Positions 50,141 to 61,653 are shown, numbered from the stretch's first letter. The stretch: 64,000 nt of DNA from Epiperipatus broadwayi (GCA_028023455.1 JAQFVV010006474.1:248001-312000); one strand, 5' to 3'. Translations and numbers: made by a program. The notes: generated by a model not told the origin, from the letters alone.

Positions 50141-50445
50141 GTGGCCTTTGAGCGTTCTATCATCAGATTTTAAATTGTATGGACGGTTGAAGAGTTGGAG
50201 GGTGGGGTGGAGTAAATTGAAGCCTGTCCATTAAAGTATGAAGATTGACTATCTTAATATATATCTGAGCACTTATTGCATATATATGTAGAGATGGTAA
50301 TCTGGACCAAGTGATGATTGCATGTTGGTGATTATTTATCTTTTCGACATATATGTGTTCAAGTGTATCAGTGTTATGAGATAGAGTGGTAAGTGGTGGG
50401 TTGTGTGAAAGTCTGTGCTCATATAACTTATATATTACATATACT
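50141..50445 (+). mobile_element. H-family ribozyme repeat, copy H2
   Basis: Matches H1 over most of its length (GGACGGTTGAAGAGTTGGAG.., GAAGCCTGTCCATTAAAGTATGAAGATTG, TTCGACATATATGTGTTCAAGTGTATC). The hammerhead at 50305-50329 has lost the 3' side of stem II and the GAAA by a deletion (CCAA, GUGAUGA, UUGC, then AUGUUGGUG). Confidence 0.8.
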
Positions 50446-51841
50446 GATACCGGTACATAATAAGCCTGTATTTCAGTTATTAATGATTTGAAAACATCGA
50501 TAAACTTCTATTCATTATCAATCAAATGGTATTTTGTTTTATTATTTAATTGTAAAGCGATTTATGAATTAATAATGTTGCTTTGCTAAATCTTTTTTTT
50601 TTCATTAAAAATGCGCTGAACTATGAATCACTTTAGTCTCCTATAAAGTTTTATTTTATCAATATTTGGCCCAACATAGATTTGATTACTTTTTAAAAAA
50701 GTATTCAAATCCATTTTTGTTTACGTAAGATATGGTCAACCTCTGAATCTATCTATACTAATTTTAAAGTAATATCGATCTTACTAGAAAAAAAAGCAAA
50801 TTATATAAATATTTGGCATTTTATACCGAAGAATTATTTCTTGCAATATCAAGATATAGAACGTAATCTTAACAATCACTATAGTATAAAAAACTTATTG
50901 TGTAGAATTTATATAGTTATATAATCTAAAAAAAGTATATACAATAGGTTATATCTTTTTTTTCCTTTGATATTTGTTATTTTTTTCTATATATATATAC
51001 ACAAAATAAATTTTAATAATTTAACAAGCTTAAGAATATATTATAGATTATCAAATATGAAATGCTGCTAATGTAAACCTATTCATGTAACAACTAAGTT
51101 TAAAAACTATTACAGTAATTCACAAACCAGATTTCCAATCAATCATTTAAATGAATAATGCCCACTTTTATTTTTCATCTGACATAATCGTTTGATGTTG
51201 ATATAAGAATGTAGGTATTATTTTTAAATTCATTTCCTGATTCTTTGGGAATCTGGTACCATAGTAACTTTTTGGACTTGGTTGTTCCATGAATATATAT
51301 GTATAAAAAGTAAAAATTCATTTTAAAATAGGAAATATTTTAACTGATAATTGTAACAGTAATGAAAGGAAGATCCACATAAATGCATAGATATCTGAAA
51401 CTGTTTGAACCTGGTCATGAATTTTTGTTGTATTTACTGTAAACTATTTATGATAAGTATTATCTAGAAGTAAGAGGAATCTTTGCAGTTTAAAGGGATA
51501 ATACTATTAAATTGGTGAATTTACATAATTAATTTGTTGTTCAGTATGTATGTATTAATTTATTGTAAAATAAAGAAATTGGATTAAAATAAAAGCAGAT
51601 TGTCACATCTCTAGAGTGCATCTTAATAAAAAGCAAACCTCACTCATTAAAGTTATCAAGCACAATTTTTTATACCATTCAATATCAAGTTTAGTACATC
51701 AGATGAAAAATTAAATTCTGTTTGCAGTTAAATTTGATATTGTGCAATAAAAAATGTGGTGATTGGAAAAAAAATATTTCCAGTTTTGGCCTTAAATGAC
51801 ATCACCAACTTTATCAGCATGGACATAGGGCTTCATTAAGT
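50446..51841. other. AT-rich spacer, no gene seen
   Basis: No coding signal or recognised repeat. Confidence 0.55.
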
Positions 51842-52315
51842 ACTTATCCTAATGAGATGGATTTCAACATCTTTCTAATTTTGATAGACAACAAATGTAT
51901 AATAATGGAAAGTATATTTGGAATAATTATTCAATTTTTTTTAAGTTCAAAGTATGTTCCAGAAGAAATTTATGTAAGAAACAGTGAATCTAATCATACA
52001 ATAACCAATGCTCTCTGTACTCTGGTTAAAATGTACCCACCTTCTGATGATCAGTTATGAAATCCAGATAGAAAGTGGCAGCCTATACCTGTTTATAGTG
52101 TTCCTAAAGATTATGACAAGATTTTGACAACTAGTAAATGTAGAAAACATAAAAAACATCTTAATAAATTATCTCAACTGAAAGAATTACAGGATACTTT
52201 AAAACCTAAACAATAATATATTCAGTTTCTGCTTCAGAAATCAGGCATCAATACATATGATATTAAGCCCTTCAGTCATTTGATTGATGTAATACAATAT
52301 CAGAATTTTTCTTAA
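51842..52315 (+). pseudogene. Unidentified decayed protein-coding remnant
   Basis: One reading frame runs for about 158 codons with in-frame stops at 52058-52060 and 52214-52216, ending at 52313-52315. Residues include LIDNKCIIMESIFG, SSKYVPEEIYVRNSESNHT, ALCTLVKMYPPSDDQL, NPDRKWQPIPVYSVPKDYDKI, KCRKHKKHLNKLSQLKELQ and, after the second stop, QKSGINTYDIKPFSHLIDVIQYQ. The composition is balanced and unlike the AT-run frames elsewhere, and the same frame stays readable across both stops, so it was probably coding. I do not recognise the family. It could be a transposon ORF or a retrocopy of a host gene. No flanking terminal repeats were found. Confidence 0.5.
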
Positions 52316-53012
52316 AAATAAAATGAAGCAGCCATCTTGGGTAAATGCAACTGTGTTAAAAATTGCTGGTGAAATAGGTAACATTATTTTACTTTTAAAC
52401 AGTTTTATTGTGAAAATAAAGTTTTACTTAAAAGACCTTTGATATCTCATATTGTCAACCAAATGAGGAAATGGGCAGTGAATCAAAAGTCTTTCGAAGG
52501 ACGAAAATTATGTATGTATTCCACACATGATGGAATAATTGTTCCTGTTTTGGATATTTTTGGATAGTTTTTTTAATAAAAAATACATATAGGTAGTACT
52601 CTAATGCTTGAATTACATGAAGTAAATCAAATTTACTTTGTTCATATGTTGCTGAGAAGCTTTTCCAGTGAATATCCACTCAATATCAAATTATCAAATT
52701 GTGACCAGTATGTCCCTTAGAAAAATTTACTACCATTGTGAGGAAAGGGTTATTTACAAAAAGACAAAGATAATAAAGAATAAAATACTTTTTATTTCTA
52801 TCTCAATATTGTATTTTTATTTCTTACAATTATTATTACTACTTACTATTATTTATATAAATTCAAATGATGTTTATTACAGAAGAATTGTACTGTTTGC
52901 ATTAATAAATATTTATTTTGTTTAAAAAAACATTAATGTTAATTGTTGTGTATTTAGCTTTATTTATTAAAGCAGAAATTACGTCTTGGAATTAAAGAAA
53001 TAAAAATAATAG
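52316..53012. other. AT-rich region, no gene recognised
   Basis: Some broken frames directly follow the remnant upstream, for example SWVNATVLKIAGEIGN at about 52335, and may be its continuation after a frameshift. A leucine/isoleucine-rich frame at 52668-52925 is AT-driven. Confidence 0.4.
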
Positions 53013-53560
53013 TACAAAACTCTCTATACAGTAGTGCCATCCAGTGGAAGCTTTCATGATGAATGGATGCAAGACTGTTCTTACATAAAATCCCTATCCT
53101 GTAACTAATCATTCAATATCCTCAGACTAGTTTCTAGCTTGTGGCTTTCATCAGTGAAAAGTCATAGATTTAAGAGCACTGCATCTAGATCTTAGGATCT
53201 AATTCAATTCTCCAGAATTTACCTTTTACTTATTTGATTATTTTTACATATTTGGTTAACATCTTGGGCTCATAACTTTATAATTAACCAAATAGGTAAA
53301 GGGTGCTGCTGGAGGGCTGCATTAGATCCTAACATCTAGATGCAGTGCTGTAAAATCCAAGGCTCTCACTGATGAAAGCCACATGTCTGTGGATGTTGGA
53401 TGATTAGGCACTAGATAGGGATTTTTATGCACAAATCTTCCTAAATTCCTTGATTATGAAGGCTTGCACTTGAAGTCACTACTGTATGGGGAGTTTTGTA
53501 TTCTTATTAATAGCATGTGTAAGAATATGAAATGGTGGTCTTGTGATGTCTTGATGGTTT
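53013..53560. mobile_element. P-family palindromic repeat, copy P-D (both arms)
   Basis: The most complete P copy. The left arm runs from about 53018 (AAAACTCTCTATACAGTAG.GCCA) through the hammerhead to ACCTTTTACTTATTTG (about 53237). The right arm is the inverted counterpart, from AACCAAATAGGTAAAGGGTGCTGC (about 53285) to TCACTACTGTATGGGGAGTTTTG (about 53500). The outer right flank ATGAAATGGTGGTCTTGTGATG is the shared family end. Arms are diverged at some percent. Confidence 0.85.
53119..53161 (-). ncRNA. Hammerhead ribozyme, P-D left arm (complete core)
   Basis: Minus strand: CUUUUCA, CUGAUGA (53148-53154), A-AGC-CACAA-GCU-A, GAAA (53131-53134), CUAGUC, UGAGG. Stem I has five pairs including G-U. 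Stem II has AGC/GCU. Stem III is the palindrome ACUAGU with A15.1-U16.1. All conserved core bases are present. The right arm has only CUGAUGA (53369-53375), with the rest deleted. Confidence 0.6.
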
Positions 53561-56500
53561 TTAAAAATAATGAAAAATTTTAATCTCTAAATAAACTATT
53601 TATTACAGCTATCAAAGATGGTAATTTGGAATAAATCAAAGAATGAATTAGTCAGTACTCTATAAGCAAGAATAACAAATCACTTAATTCTTGAACTAAC
53701 ACAATACAATGACAAAGCAAAAGCATATCCTCATCTCTACTACCACATATAGTAAGCTTGAGTAATTGGTTATTATAAGATGGTAATGTATTTGTATCCT
53801 CATAAACAGATTAGTTTTTAACTCTTGCCTATGCCAATAAGGCTTAAGATTTAATGCTGAAAATGATGTAATTTTGAATTCAGTAACTACTTATAACTCC
53901 ATTTTGCTGTTTTAACTAAATGTAAATTTTAAACATTCTACAATTTGAACCCAGTCAACCTGTTTGAACAGTTATATACATCTGTTTTAGTGATTATATA
54001 TATTTTAGCAATATGAATTGTTTTCAAAGTATAGATATCTTTTTTCTCTAGATATCTTTTATTCTCTATGGCTAGGAATGTTAATAAAAAATATCTCTTG
54101 ATTTTTTTTTACCTTACGGAATATATATTAAAATAAGACTAATTTTTTACTCAAACATGTTTTTGTTTTATCACATAGTGTACAAATTGAAGACTCAATT
54201 TATTTGTTATTATTAACATTCTTAGATAGGAAAAATGTTACTTCTTAGAAAAGAATTGAAATTATTCAAATATACAGTTACTTACACAGAGTTACATTCA
54301 TATAACTGTTTCAGCAGACAGTCTTGGTTTCAAAGATTAAAATATTTTGAATATCAGATTTTTAGTTTGAATGATAAAATGGAGCTAAAATATATGTGTG
54401 TGTTAAATTCATTATGACTAGCTTTGAATTTTAAGTATCACTGATAAAATCAAAGATAGAAATTGTTGTAATAATGAGTATTCAAATGGACTACCAGAGG
54501 ATAATCTTTGATTAACTAAGCTTACTATAGATACCATTAACTAACTTTTATTTTATGTATTGTGTAAGCTAGAGAATTAAATATTTTTATGAACCTTTCT
54601 GATCAGAGAAAAAAAGTTCCTATAATTTAATAAAAAAAAAACTGGTGCTTCTAAGATATATAGTCACTGAGCAAGAGTCAAATCTATAAAACTTTTTAAA
54701 TAGCTTGGCTTGGATTAAAAATCTTAGAATATTTGGAATTTCTGATCTTTAGTTTTAATAGTAAAATGAAATTTAAAATGATGGTTTCTATATTATGCAT
54801 GATTAAATTATTTTAGTTATCTTGAAAAAGACAAAATTCAGAAAACTGTTAAGGAATAAGAATTTAAATGCATTAATATCTGATTACTCAAGTTTATTGT
54901 AGGTGGCAGCAGAGTTGTATAATTTTAATTGTAATTTACTATTGATTGCACAGACTTAGTTTTATTTTAAAAATCAAAGAATGATTTTACTGTATAAACT
55001 TAAAATGATTTTTGTAGAAATGAATTTACATTTTAAAAAAGTACATTTTTTTTATAAGATATGCTTTGTTAGAATTAATAATTAAATCTATCAATAGTTT
55101 GTTTATAGTATCTATAGAATGCCTTACTTTGACTTAGCCCAGTATATGGGACTGGGTTAATTTTTTAAATGCTTTAATTTTATATTATTTTTAAACTTAA
55201 ACAGGTATTCATCTCAATACTTTTCTAAGTATGTCTCTATTTTGCAAAAATCAATTTATTTTGAATTTAGCTTATACAATATAAATTACATGCCCTCCCT
55301 TTCAGATTTATTTATAACTTATTCTATTTGTAGTCTAAATAGTTATAAATTTTATTTATCTTTTTCAAATGAACACTATTTTTTTAAGACAAATATCAAA
55401 CTTATTTAAACTAATGTCAACAATAATAAAAACCAAATTTATTTCATTATAATAGCTGATTGTAATAAAACAATTAAGTAAATTTAATTAAATAAACTTG
55501 ATTTTATGTCTTCATTTTTGCAGCTTTATGACTATATTTTTTTATATAAATATTTTAATACTTATGTAAAAAGTGCTTATAATAAAAAAACAAGTTCAAA
55601 ATAATATTTATATAAAACAAATACTTTTTTAAAAGTAGTATGTAGTACCACTTGGAGCATTTATATGATAAAATGATATTGTAGCCATTGTGGGTTAAAT
55701 TAAAATTAATATATGTCCATCCATTTTAGTTTTTAAAAATTCAGCTCTTTAATTTGTTTTGTTAAGTTTTAATAAGTTTTTCAATAATTCTAAAACAATT
55801 AAAAAATTAAAAAAGAAAATTTTATAAAATATTATAATTGATTTTTTTTATATATTTAATAACCTTTATTTTTAAAAATACAATTCAAAAATAGAAAGAT
55901 ATCTGATACAAGACTATTGATTTCCAAAATGCACTTCTGTTTAAACTATCTCTCTTTAGTTGGCCTACAATCTCTCACATGATTTTTATACACTATAAAT
56001 ATTATAAACTACTTCTAATTCTATAGTTATTGCTCTTTGTTTTTGATATTTTTCACTTTATCATTTCAATTTTATACTAGTTGTCAAAAAAAAAATCACC
56101 AGAAGTCATAAACTGGTTTAAATTATTTATCAGTTATGAGTTTACATTTGTGTTTAGCCCACATGGTTTTCATTACATATTCAGTATACAATTTGAATAT
56201 ACAAAATTATCAATTTTTTTTTGCTTACATAAAATAGATTGGCACGTTTGCTTGGTTTAGTTATTACTTCTAATCTGAAGTAGAGATTTGTCATAAGAGC
56301 TATTAATAGTAAGTAAATTATAATGTTTATTAATAATAAAAGACTGTGATATATTCTAATTCGGATTTTAATACACTTAGTTATAAAATTTTGAATACTA
56401 ATCATTGATAGTGTAAATGTTGCCAAAATTCTTTGACAATATTAGGATTAAGCAGTGATCTAATCCTCTCATTGGAGATAATAACTAATCTTATATATAT

Positions 56501-57368
56501 TTAATCATATTTTGTAATAAGCTTCAATATCAATGTTTAAAAATTATTTTCGTTCATTATATACACATTAATTATTTTTTTAGTTTATTATAGTATTACA
56601 TTGTGTATATTTATAAGATATATAGTTTGCTGTTTGCTATTAATTCAAGCTTACAATGGAGGATATATTAGATATAAATGTTTTTGTGTATGTATTAATA
56701 ATTTTTTAATAGATCAGAAGATTTAATCTAAATTTTTGCTGAATTATAGTCTTCATTTATGAAACTAAAGATAATCGCATTTTAAATTAAAAATAATAAT
56801 ATTGTGCTTTTCTGAAATAAAAGGAAAATCAGTTCAAGCTTATTTTATTTTAGTATCTATCACTTTATACTATTGAACAAAAAGAAACTTTCCAAATGAC
56901 AGCCCTTTAGGCTAACAGCTATCGATCCTAGCATTTGAAAGATCTGAATATTATAAAAGTTGAAATGTAAATATATTGATAAGAAACATCAATCATTCTT
57001 GGGTTTAATTTAAAAGCATAAAAATAAATTAAGTTATAAAAATAACTAATATAAAAATGATCACATGAAAGCTATTTACAATAAAAACTGAAGTGATTAT
57101 AGTCACACCAAACTTGAAGCATAAACAGAAAATGTTTGTCTGAAAATTTTTGATGTCATTTCATTTGTGTTTAGATGTTAGACAATTTTCATCAACTATT
57201 GTAATTGTTAAATGTTTGATTTTAAAAAAATCCAAACCTTATTTATATTTTTTCAGCTACATTTATTTGCAAAAATAACACTCACTGTGGTCCAAAATAT
57301 TTTGAATGATGTTTTCCTCCTGTATTCTCTAAGTATTACTGAGCTGATTAAGGAACAGCCAAGCACAG
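53561..57368. other. AT-rich spacer, no gene seen
   Basis: The longest empty stretch of the window. Frames at 54235-54417 and 56181-56426 have no recognisable domains. No clear repeat. Confidence 0.55.
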
Positions 57369-57559
57369 TAATTAACTGATTCCAATAAATGTCACATGAT
57401 CACCATTTCTTATGCTTGCTTATAACTGTTATTAAAACAAGCAAAACTCTCTATATGTATTGGATGAGTATGCACAAGCCTTCTGGCATCCATTGATTAC
57501 TTTGGCTTGCACTGAGTGGCAATACTTATAGAGAGTTTTGCCTGTTTTAATTAACTGAT
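57369..57559. mobile_element. P-family short palindrome P-E with 12-bp target duplication
   Basis: TAATTAACTGAT flanks it at 57369-57380 and 57548-57559. The inner inverted repeats are AAAACAAGCAAAACTCTCTA.. (57434-57462) and the complement (57520-57548). The left end carries GTCACATGATCACCATTTCTTATGC, the family outer end. The hammerhead is deleted in this copy. Confidence 0.8.
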
Positions 57560-58227
57560 GGATTTAACATTCATGAAACTTCATTTTAAGATGGTGTTTT
57601 AAGAAGCTTAGCCATTTCTCCAAAAGTAATAATCCATATATGTTCTATTTACTTATTTACAATGATCCTTTTAATTTCTTCCCCTTTTAAAAGTGAAGTT
57701 AATAAGTGATTTTTAAACATTATTGGTTATCACTCTAGATTGACTTATAAGATGACTTTTTGTCTTATGATAATGAAAAATAATCCCACAAGTCAACTTA
57801 GTATAATAATCTATGATTGTAAACTTTTCACTAACATTGCCCTTAAAAAGAAAAAAATGAAGAAATCATTATAAATACATCTAATTTTACTGATTATTGT
57901 TTTTATCACAGTAGCCTAATTTGTCATATTATTATTTTAAATTCAGTATTCATGAATATAACATCATCTGGAAACACCTAAAAAAAATACTACACAAAAA
58001 TTGTTTTCTATTTCATCTTGTGTGTTACTATTAATAATTGTATGGATTATGAAAGTATAAATAAAGTTTGAATCTTTCTAAAAACATTTAAAGTTTTACT
58101 GGATTTTTGGAAACAGTACAATATATAGATATCATTTATATGTATATACTGAAAGATGTCAGTTCCAATAGTAATGCATTAAGCATTTATTGTTTATCAT
58201 CAATATGAAAATAAGTACTAATCATTC
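57560..58227. other. AT-rich spacer, no gene seen
   Basis: No coding signal or recognised repeat. Confidence 0.5.
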
Positions 58228-58271
58228 TGCAGTACATATAAGTTTCAGTCAACAAACCATCATCAGCTGTT
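58228..58271 (-). ncRNA. Possible degenerate hammerhead ribozyme
   Basis: Minus strand: CAG, CUGAUGA (58260-58266), a weak stem II with G-U pairs, GAAA, C-UUAUAU-G closing a two-pair stem III, cleavage after UA, then CUG. Stem I is only 3 bp. The H-like minimal stem III is suggestive but could be chance. Confidence 0.35.
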
Positions 58272-58650
58272 TTGGAGTGAAGGCAACTTTACACACAAAT
58301 GTAACAGCTACTCATTATATGTTAATACTGTGAAACTGATATCAGAGCATGAATATTTCATTTTACACTGATTAAGATTTAGCCAAATCCAATATGGATT
58401 AACATTAATCAAGATATAGCCAAAGCCTAATATCAAAATATGTAATAAATGGATCTTAAAAAAAGAATTTAGAGAGTATCCAGCTTTATTAACCATAAGT
58501 TAAAATGACTAGTTTATTTGATCTTCATTTCCCACTCCAGCCATTTGATTTAATTCAGACTACAACTACTTTTTAATAAGTTACAATATATATATAATCC
58601 CAGTGCATAACGCTATACTGAAATAAATATATACAAATATTAAGCATTAA

Positions 58651-58935
58651 ATCACCCCACATGGTTAAGAAATCCAGTACTGCCCTCTGTGAACTAATAT
58701 ATAAAATACATTAGAGTTTGTATTTCAAAATAGCCAGATCAAAATATCACTTTGATCTGTCTGCTATCTAATGTATTTTATATAATAGTTCACAGAGGGC
58801 AGTACTGGATTTCAGATAGTAGACGGGTCAAAGTGATATCATTTTGATCTGGCTATTTTGAAATACGAACTCTAATGTATTTTATATATTAGTTCACAGA
58901 GGGCAGTACTGGATTTCTTAACCATGTGGGGTGAT
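58651..58935. repeat. 120-bp palindrome with an extra internal copy
   Basis: Arms 58651-58769 and 58814-58935 are inverted copies (ATCACCCCACATGGTTAAG and complement at the ends). The 44-bp centre (58770-58813) is a direct copy of 58872-58915 (AATGTATTTTATAT.. to ..ACTGGATTTC), so the segment is present three times. An (AT)n tract follows the right end. Confidence 0.85.
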
Positions 58936-59649
58936 ATATATATATATAGGATATTTTTGAAATTCCAACAGTATTAAATTAAATTTAGATAAAATTAGAA
59001 AATGACACTAACCATATAAATATAAAATTTAAAAGTCACCCAATTTAATGGTTATTTATATTTTTTTTGCAAACTTCTTAGGATAGACATATGTTTCGAT
59101 GTTCTATTTTTGAAAGTAGATTATTTATTGCCAATAAAAGAAAAAAAATTAAATGCTATAATAAAGATAAAAAAAAAAAAAAGCTGAAAGATTCAAATCT
59201 TTTAAGGTTTTCCCAACTTTCAACCACAATCTAACACATTACATAAAATCTTCACTTTCATTACCTATATAAAGACTCTAAAAGAACATTTAATTTTTGA
59301 AAAAATGTTAAAAAACACTTTATAACTTACATTTATATATTTTAACAAAACCTATAAAATTATTTACAAAATGAAGATTTAATTTTGCCACATTAAATAA
59401 GTCTGCAGTAATTATTTCACAAAAGGCAACTTTATTCTTTTTTTAACATATATTTAATTAAACCACAGCAGTTTTATTGTTAAAGATAAATAATTATTAA
59501 TATTTTTTAAATACTATATTTTTTATTTCATATGGGTCTATTTTTATGAAAGTTTTAACAACTGTTTGTTTGTTTTTTACTGATAGTCGAATAAGATAAA
59601 TTTACATCTGAGATTATGTCATTTACTTTTATTTCTTTTTCATGTCATT

Positions 59650-59860
59650 ATATATATATATATAAACAAAAGAAGACTTATAAATTCAAGAAATAATATT
59701 ATATTTCAACCAGAGGACTGGTTTTCATCAAAAAGATAAAATACACAGTAAAATGGCGATTTTACTGTGTATTTTTTCTTTCTGATGAAAAACAGTCCTC
59801 TGGTTGAAAGATATTATTTCTTGGATTTATAAGTCTTTTTTTGCTTTTATATATATTTCC
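59650..59860. repeat. 100-bp palindrome bounded by (TA)n
   Basis: Arms about 59650-59754 and 59758-59860 are inverted copies, with a very short centre around ATGGCG. The centre repeats AAATACACAGTAAAAT and complement. Each arm contains CAACCAGAGGACTG. The right arm reads CTGATGAAAAACAGTCCTCTGGTTGAAA, which has hammerhead-like CUGAUGA and GAAA but no pairing stem I. Confidence 0.85.
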
Positions 59861-60600
59861 TTTGGTTAGTTTTTTATAAATTAATATTTATATATATGAT
59901 ATACTTTGCAGATTCATTCAAGTACGCTTATGCTTTTGATAATTATTATAACAATGTTTTGGCTTGATTGCAGAAGCCATCATCTGGGTGATGAATAGAA
60001 TATTATAAAGTTGTTTGTAGATGTGCTATAAATACCGATTTTTAACAATGTGGGTATAATCATTCAAACCCATACCTGGGTGAACATACAAAGTGTATCA
60101 TTTATATATGTAACCTGTAAAAATCTCCATGTCATTGCATATATATATATTTAATGTTTTCACAATTATATGATGTAAATAAAGTAGTTTTTGGGCTAAA
60201 CCAAACCCCAAAACTATTATATATATATATATAGAAAGAGAGATTAGATAATCATTTGAATATTTTAATATCAAAAATATCACTGGTAATTTTTGAAAAA
60301 GATTTACTAGCAATAATCCAAAATGATTATGTGAGGGGTTGTAACATTTGTTTGAAAATATCACATAAAAAAATTTAAATTGACTAAATGACAAATTTTA
60401 AATTGAGTGATTCCTATATAGTAATAGTGAGACTATCTTTAGCTTTGTTCCTAAATGATGTGTGTAATTCAAAAATAGAAAAGAGTGAAAGTATTATTTG
60501 TGAAATATGACATTGCTTATGTTATATTAGTGAAGCAATAATTTATGTTTTCTATTTCTAATATTATGCTTTTGAATTAAAGATATTGTTATTATTTTGA
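59861..60600. other. AT-rich spacer, no gene seen
   Basis: The open frame at 60098-60394 (minus) is AT-driven. An (AT)n tract lies near 60215-60232. Confidence 0.5.
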
Positions 60601-61131
60601 AAAGTAACTATTAAAGGGTGCTTGAAAATCTGAGTTCATATCCCCTATACTTACAATTTAATCAGCAGGTTTGTGAAGAGTGCCTGGTTTTTAAATATTT
60701 CCATATCAAGCTTGTATCCTGTCCATTCCTCTTCTATGTCTTTAAATGTATAAGGTCCTACACATGAGGGATCAGAGTGACTTAAGATCAACATGGGTAT
60801 GGCAATAATATTGGCATCAGCATGGGATTTGGGTTTTCAACATCAGATTTTCAATGATATGGATGGCTAAAAAGTTGGAGGTTGGAGTGGATTGAAACTT
60901 TTCCATTAAGGTATGAAGATTTGCTATCTTACTATAAACATCTGTGCACTGATTATGTATAGGTTTTGGACATGATAACCTGGACCAACTGATGAGTGCT
61001 GGTTAAGCACAAAATACACATATTGGTGATTATTTATCTTTTCTACATGTGTATGGTTATGTGTATCAGTTGTATGAGATTGGATAGTTAAGGATGCTTG
61101 AAAATCTGAGTTCAAATTTCCTATATTTACA
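60601..61131 (+). mobile_element. H-family ribozyme repeat, copy H3 (more than one unit)
   Basis: It starts with the end of one unit (GGGTGCTTGAAAATCTGAGTTCATATC, about 60615-60643) and continues through a full unit that ends in the same block (GGATGCTTGAAAATCTGAGTTCAAATT, about 61092-61119). The spacing is 476 bp. The hammerhead lies at 60984-61027. GAGATTGGATAGTTAAGG (A-box-like) and GAGTTCAAATT (B-box-like) lie downstream. No poly(A) tail. Confidence 0.8.
60984..61027 (+). ncRNA. Type I hammerhead ribozyme, copy H3
   Basis: ACCAA, CUGAUGA (60989-60995), stem II GUGCU-GGUUA-AGCAC with five perfect pairs, AAAA in place of GAAA, U-ACAC-A closing a two-pair stem III, cleavage after UA (61022), then UUGGU. 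Stem I has five perfect pairs. Only G12 is lost, so activity is likely reduced or absent in this copy. Confidence 0.7.
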
Positions 61132-61133
61132 TA

Positions 61134-61323
61134 TTATATAAGTGAAATTATATAAATATTTTTAAAATATTAATAATGTTTTTATTAATTAATTAATAAA
61201 TAAGTTTGCATTCTTTTTGTTTTATATATATATATATTATATAAGTGAAGTTATGTAAATATTTTTAAAATATTAATAATGTTTTTATTAATTAATAAAT
61301 AAGTTTGCATTCTTTTTGTTTAG
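61134..61323. repeat. Tandem duplication, 103-bp spacing, with (TA)n between
   Basis: TTATATAAGTGAA(A/G)TTAT.TAAATATTTTTAAAATATTAATAATG.. recurs at 61134 and 61237. Both copies end in AAGTTTGCATTCTTTTTGTTT. It directly follows the H3 element. Confidence 0.85.
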
Positions 61324-61542
61324 ATTTTAGAGAAGAACTAATATTTAAACAGTAAAATTATATAAAATTGTTAAATTAATAAATGCTTTAAATTTAAAAA
61401 AAAAAGTGTCTCTATGGGGAAAAAATATTGTAAAGAAATTTTAAACAATTATAAAACTGTTAATTTATCAAAACAAACATTAAATGCTTGTTTTTTCAAA
61501 ATATTAGTTAATATTTAACTTATATAACTAAACAAATGTGTA

Positions 61543-61653
61543 TTGTCTTGCGTTGTTAGCCGAGAGGTATCGCAGCCACCATGCAAGCAAGTAATTGGTT
61601 GCAGACGGTTGTGGGTTCGCGTCCCGGCCGATGCTATGACATATGAAAAAAAA
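61543..61653 (+). mobile_element. tRNA-derived SINE, copy 3, best preserved
   Basis: The tRNA-like part spans 61550-61634 (85 nt, the length of a class II tRNA such as Ser or Leu). GCGTTG at its 5' end can pair with the 3' CGATGC to form most of an acceptor stem. The A box lies in TTAGCCGAGAGGT and the B box is GGTTCGCGTCC. TATGACATATG and A10 follow. A 12-bp target duplication with one mismatch (AACAAA(T/C)GTGTA) lies at 61531-61542 and 61654-61665. CpGs are intact, so it is young. It is not a functional tRNA gene. Confidence 0.9.

Noticed and set aside
61550-61634. Functional tRNA gene
   Set aside because: It is followed by a retroposed tail and A-run, flanked by target duplications, and has two other diverged copies in the window. 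It is a SINE.
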